DNA of 64,000 nucleotides from Struthio camelus (lineage: Eukaryota > Chordata > Aves > Struthioniformes > Struthionidae): contig NC_090943.1 in assembly GCF_040807025.1 (NCBI RefSeq), forward strand, positions 28,549,213-28,613,212, given 5' to 3'. How positions within the stretch are numbered: the stretch's first letter is position 1; each line of letters opens with the position of its first letter. Of the stretch, positions 61,942 to 64,000 are shown one piece after another. A model generated the notes under the pieces. It was not told where the DNA came from. It saw nothing but the letters and a program-made list of their open reading frames with translations, and did not search any database. A program made the translations under genes and the position numbers.

Positions 61942-64000
61942 AAAAATTAACGCTATCTCACGATTTCGTAAGCCAACCAATCTGACAGTTTCTTTAGCAG
62001 CAGTGAAGTAAAATTATCTTAAACCCCCAGGAAGGCACTACCTTTGTTATATGGTGGGCTCCAGTGGTTCTGTCAGTGAAGTATTTTGTAGCTGAGAATT
62101 GACAAACATCATCATGTCTGCATATTATTTCACCTCTCTGCAGTTATTTGAAAGGAACATTCTCCTTTTCAGTGAATGAAAATTCTAGCCTAAACATTTG
62201 AATTCCTGTTATTTTGCTAGTTTGAGTGTTTGTTTGGATCCTTTTACTGATGGATTAAGCTAGCAGCTGCACTTTGATCACAGCATCTATGCCCTTTATT
62301 TTGACTTCAAGTTTCAAAATGTGCAATTCGTGAAAGGTCTGAGCAGATGGATTTCTTTGTTTGTCTTGTACAAAAGAAAGCAGTTTGAGGACTATTAAGT
62401 GTATTACTGTGTTACTGTCAATGCTGCTACAGTTTAGGATGCCTCAGTGTTTTCCACTGTCAGTACTTGGATGCCGGGTTCTTGGGAAATGACGAGAAGT
62501 ATTACTACCTGAGAGAAATCATAATTTAGTTGTCCATTAATGACAGGGACAGATTTGGAGTAATTTTGCTAACTGAAGTGTGAATATAGTTTGGTATGAT
62601 CTCCAGCTAAGAGTGACAGAAAATACAGGAGAATTTTACTGGTGACTTTTTTTTAATACTCAACAGAAGAAATGAGAAGCAAAAGAAAAATAGTAGTCAT
62701 CTACACACCAAAAAGTCCAGAGGACAGTGAAAATGAAGAGTTTGTAGACCAACTCGGACAGTTAGACAAACCAAGAGGTTGCCTGTATTGATGGAGGGAG
62801 TTTCTGGAACTCTGTGTGTGCAGACAATTTTATTTTGCCAAAGAGAGTCCTGAGAGGCTCCAGTTAGAGAACCATATGCAGCTTACTTGTTAGAAAACAT
62901 GGGAAGAGCGTAAAGAATAGCTCGTTACTACAGACTGTGAGTTACACTACCATGTAGGCTCCAAGTGGATTTGGGTTGATGAATGTGAGATGAAAAGTCA
63001 GATTTAGGAGTATCAATTCTTGGGGCTGGGGACTTGCAAAATTTAGTGGCTTAGGTGTATTAAAACAACATATTGAAAATACCAATGGGGAAGAAAGCTG
63101 GAAGAACCTTAAGTGGTTTATTTTGTGATTAAGGTACAAATGCTGACAGTTGATCTGAATGAAGAAGTTTAAGAAGAGACTGATGATAGTCGTCTTGAGC
63201 AATTGCTTGAAATTCTTAGTTTAGAAACCAAGCCTAAGATGCTATCTCTCCTTAATATAAACTGCTGAAGGGTTTCTTAGCTACTTTCCAGCATGGCAAA
63301 TAATCTCCACAGTTTCTTTTTTGTTTCACGTAGTTTTGTACTTTTTTTTTCCCTAACTTGTGATGGGGCATTCTTCAGGGCTTTGAGTGTTTTTTATTCT
63401 GGTTATAAAGCGTGATACAAGCTTATTACATTAATTAATTCTAATAGAAATTAATTCTAATACGTCTACTTGTCAATCTTTAATATTACCATAAATGTAT
63501 GTAATTACTTCTTGTATATATATATTTTTATTGTTCTGGACTTGTGTCCTACATGGATATAGTTTATGGTCTGGCAAATTAAGTTGTAAAAAAACCGGTC
63601 AAACACAAGCAGACTTAACTGCTGATGCTTAAATTTCACAATACACAATTCACTAGCTTTTAGAATAAGTATTGTGGCTTGCTTGCATGTTAACGTCTAG
63701 GATTTTAGATTTGTAAACTCCTGCGTTTGGTTTCATTTCTGTAATTGACAAAATAATTGGAAAAGATTGTCAATATTTGAGTCCTGTAACAGTAGGCTAG
63801 TACATTACTAAGAGGAAGTATTTGTAGAAAGCAATTCAGCAACTGTTCACTCTTTTCCTCCCTCACCTCTTTCCAAAACTCCTCTGTATCTCTAAGCACT
63901 CATACCATAGAAGAAAAGAAAGATTGATTGTTCCTAGTCCATCCAGCAATGACTGAACTCTACTCTGCTTGATACCAACGTGAAGAGGATGCCCCCAGTG
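61942..64000. other. Intron to window end
   Basis: AT-rich sequence without a recognised exon. It contains a short TATATATATA run near 63,516 and a possible LINE endonuclease scrap, listed separately. Confidence 0.6.
62668..62785 (+). mobile_element. Possible old LINE endonuclease scrap
   Basis: One frame reads KRKIVVIYTPKSPEDSENEE, then FVDQLGQLDKPRG before a stop. The pattern (hydrophobic strand, Y-x-P, an acidic stretch, then a helix ending in xQL) resembles the segment of CR1/L2-type endonucleases that lies just before the GDFN motif. It is only about 110 bp and unsupported by flanking motifs, so chance, or a small unrecognised exon (it is preceded by a CAACAG acceptor-like site at 62,663-62,668), remains possible. 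Confidence 0.25.

Larger units (their letters stand above)
31518..64000 (+). other. Large first coding-region intron of PPP1R9A (partial)
   Basis: The intron starts at the GTAAAG donor after codon 489 and continues past the window end. No exon encoding the expected continuation (VFSTYSNEDYD-like, then the PDZ domain) is recognised in the remaining 32.5 kb, so the intron is at least that long; large introns here are usual for this gene. Apart from the elements listed separately, the sequence is AT-rich with only chance open frames. A short exon of an alternative transcript could escape inspection by eye. Confidence 0.8.

Noticed and set aside
1..64000. Search for tRNA, rRNA, snRNA, microRNA clusters and CRISPR-like spaced repeats
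   Set aside because: No cloverleaf-like, snRNA-like or regularly spaced repeat arrays were seen by eye on either strand. A covariance-model scan would be needed to exclude them fully.

Overview
The window looks like a piece of a bird chromosome. It holds one recognisable protein-coding exon in a large, gene-poor, AT-rich stretch. CR1-type LINE copies, one of them young and ending in the octamer ATTCTGTG repeated three times, together with the low interspersed-repeat density, point to birds. I cannot name the species.

Layout. Positions 1-27.6 kb are intergenic: no exon is recognised, apart from a possible LTR (about 4.5-4.95 kb), a 5'-truncated minus-strand CR1 (5.77-6.39 kb), a MIR-like scrap (9.0 kb), a GC-rich micro-island (9.4-9.7 kb), a perfect 42-bp-period tandem duplication (15.8 kb) and a C21 run (26.86 kb). 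At 27.68-29.19 kb is a very GC- and CpG-dense island with several good splice donors. I read it as the promoter and untranslated first exon(s) of PPP1R9A (neurabin-1). A splice acceptor at 29,825/29,826 starts the next exon. This has a 225-nt 5' UTR with two short upstream ORFs, one a bare start-stop, then the first coding exon (30,051-31,517; 489 codons). It encodes the actin-binding and PP1-docking N-terminal part of neurabin-1 and ends at a phase-0 donor.

From 31,518 to the window end (over 32 kb) everything is read as the first large coding-region intron of the same gene; the next exon is not recognised here. The intron holds remains of several ages of retroelement: a MIR-like SINE (36.9 kb), decayed CR1 copies (36.7, about 38.15-39.1, about 54.6-55.3 kb), a possible LINE endonuclease scrap (62.7 kb), and one nearly undamaged young CR1 (59,463-61,941) with a 786-codon open frame spanning the end of the endonuclease and the whole reverse transcriptase. 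It also holds a remarkable homopyrimidine tract (298 nt without a purine, about 430 nt with rare interruptions), G-runs, a GC-rich micro-island (42.5 kb), a 13-bp hairpin and a 22-bp palindrome.

Function. The only host gene is PPP1R9A, a neuronal scaffold that tethers protein phosphatase 1 to F-actin in dendritic spines; the rest is its promoter, its intron and mobile-element debris. I found no tRNA, rRNA, CRISPR or operon-like structure, and no novel multi-gene system. The most interesting features are the young CR1, the triplex-prone pyrimidine tract, the start-stop uORF just before the PPP1R9A start, and the hairpin-containing tandem duplication.
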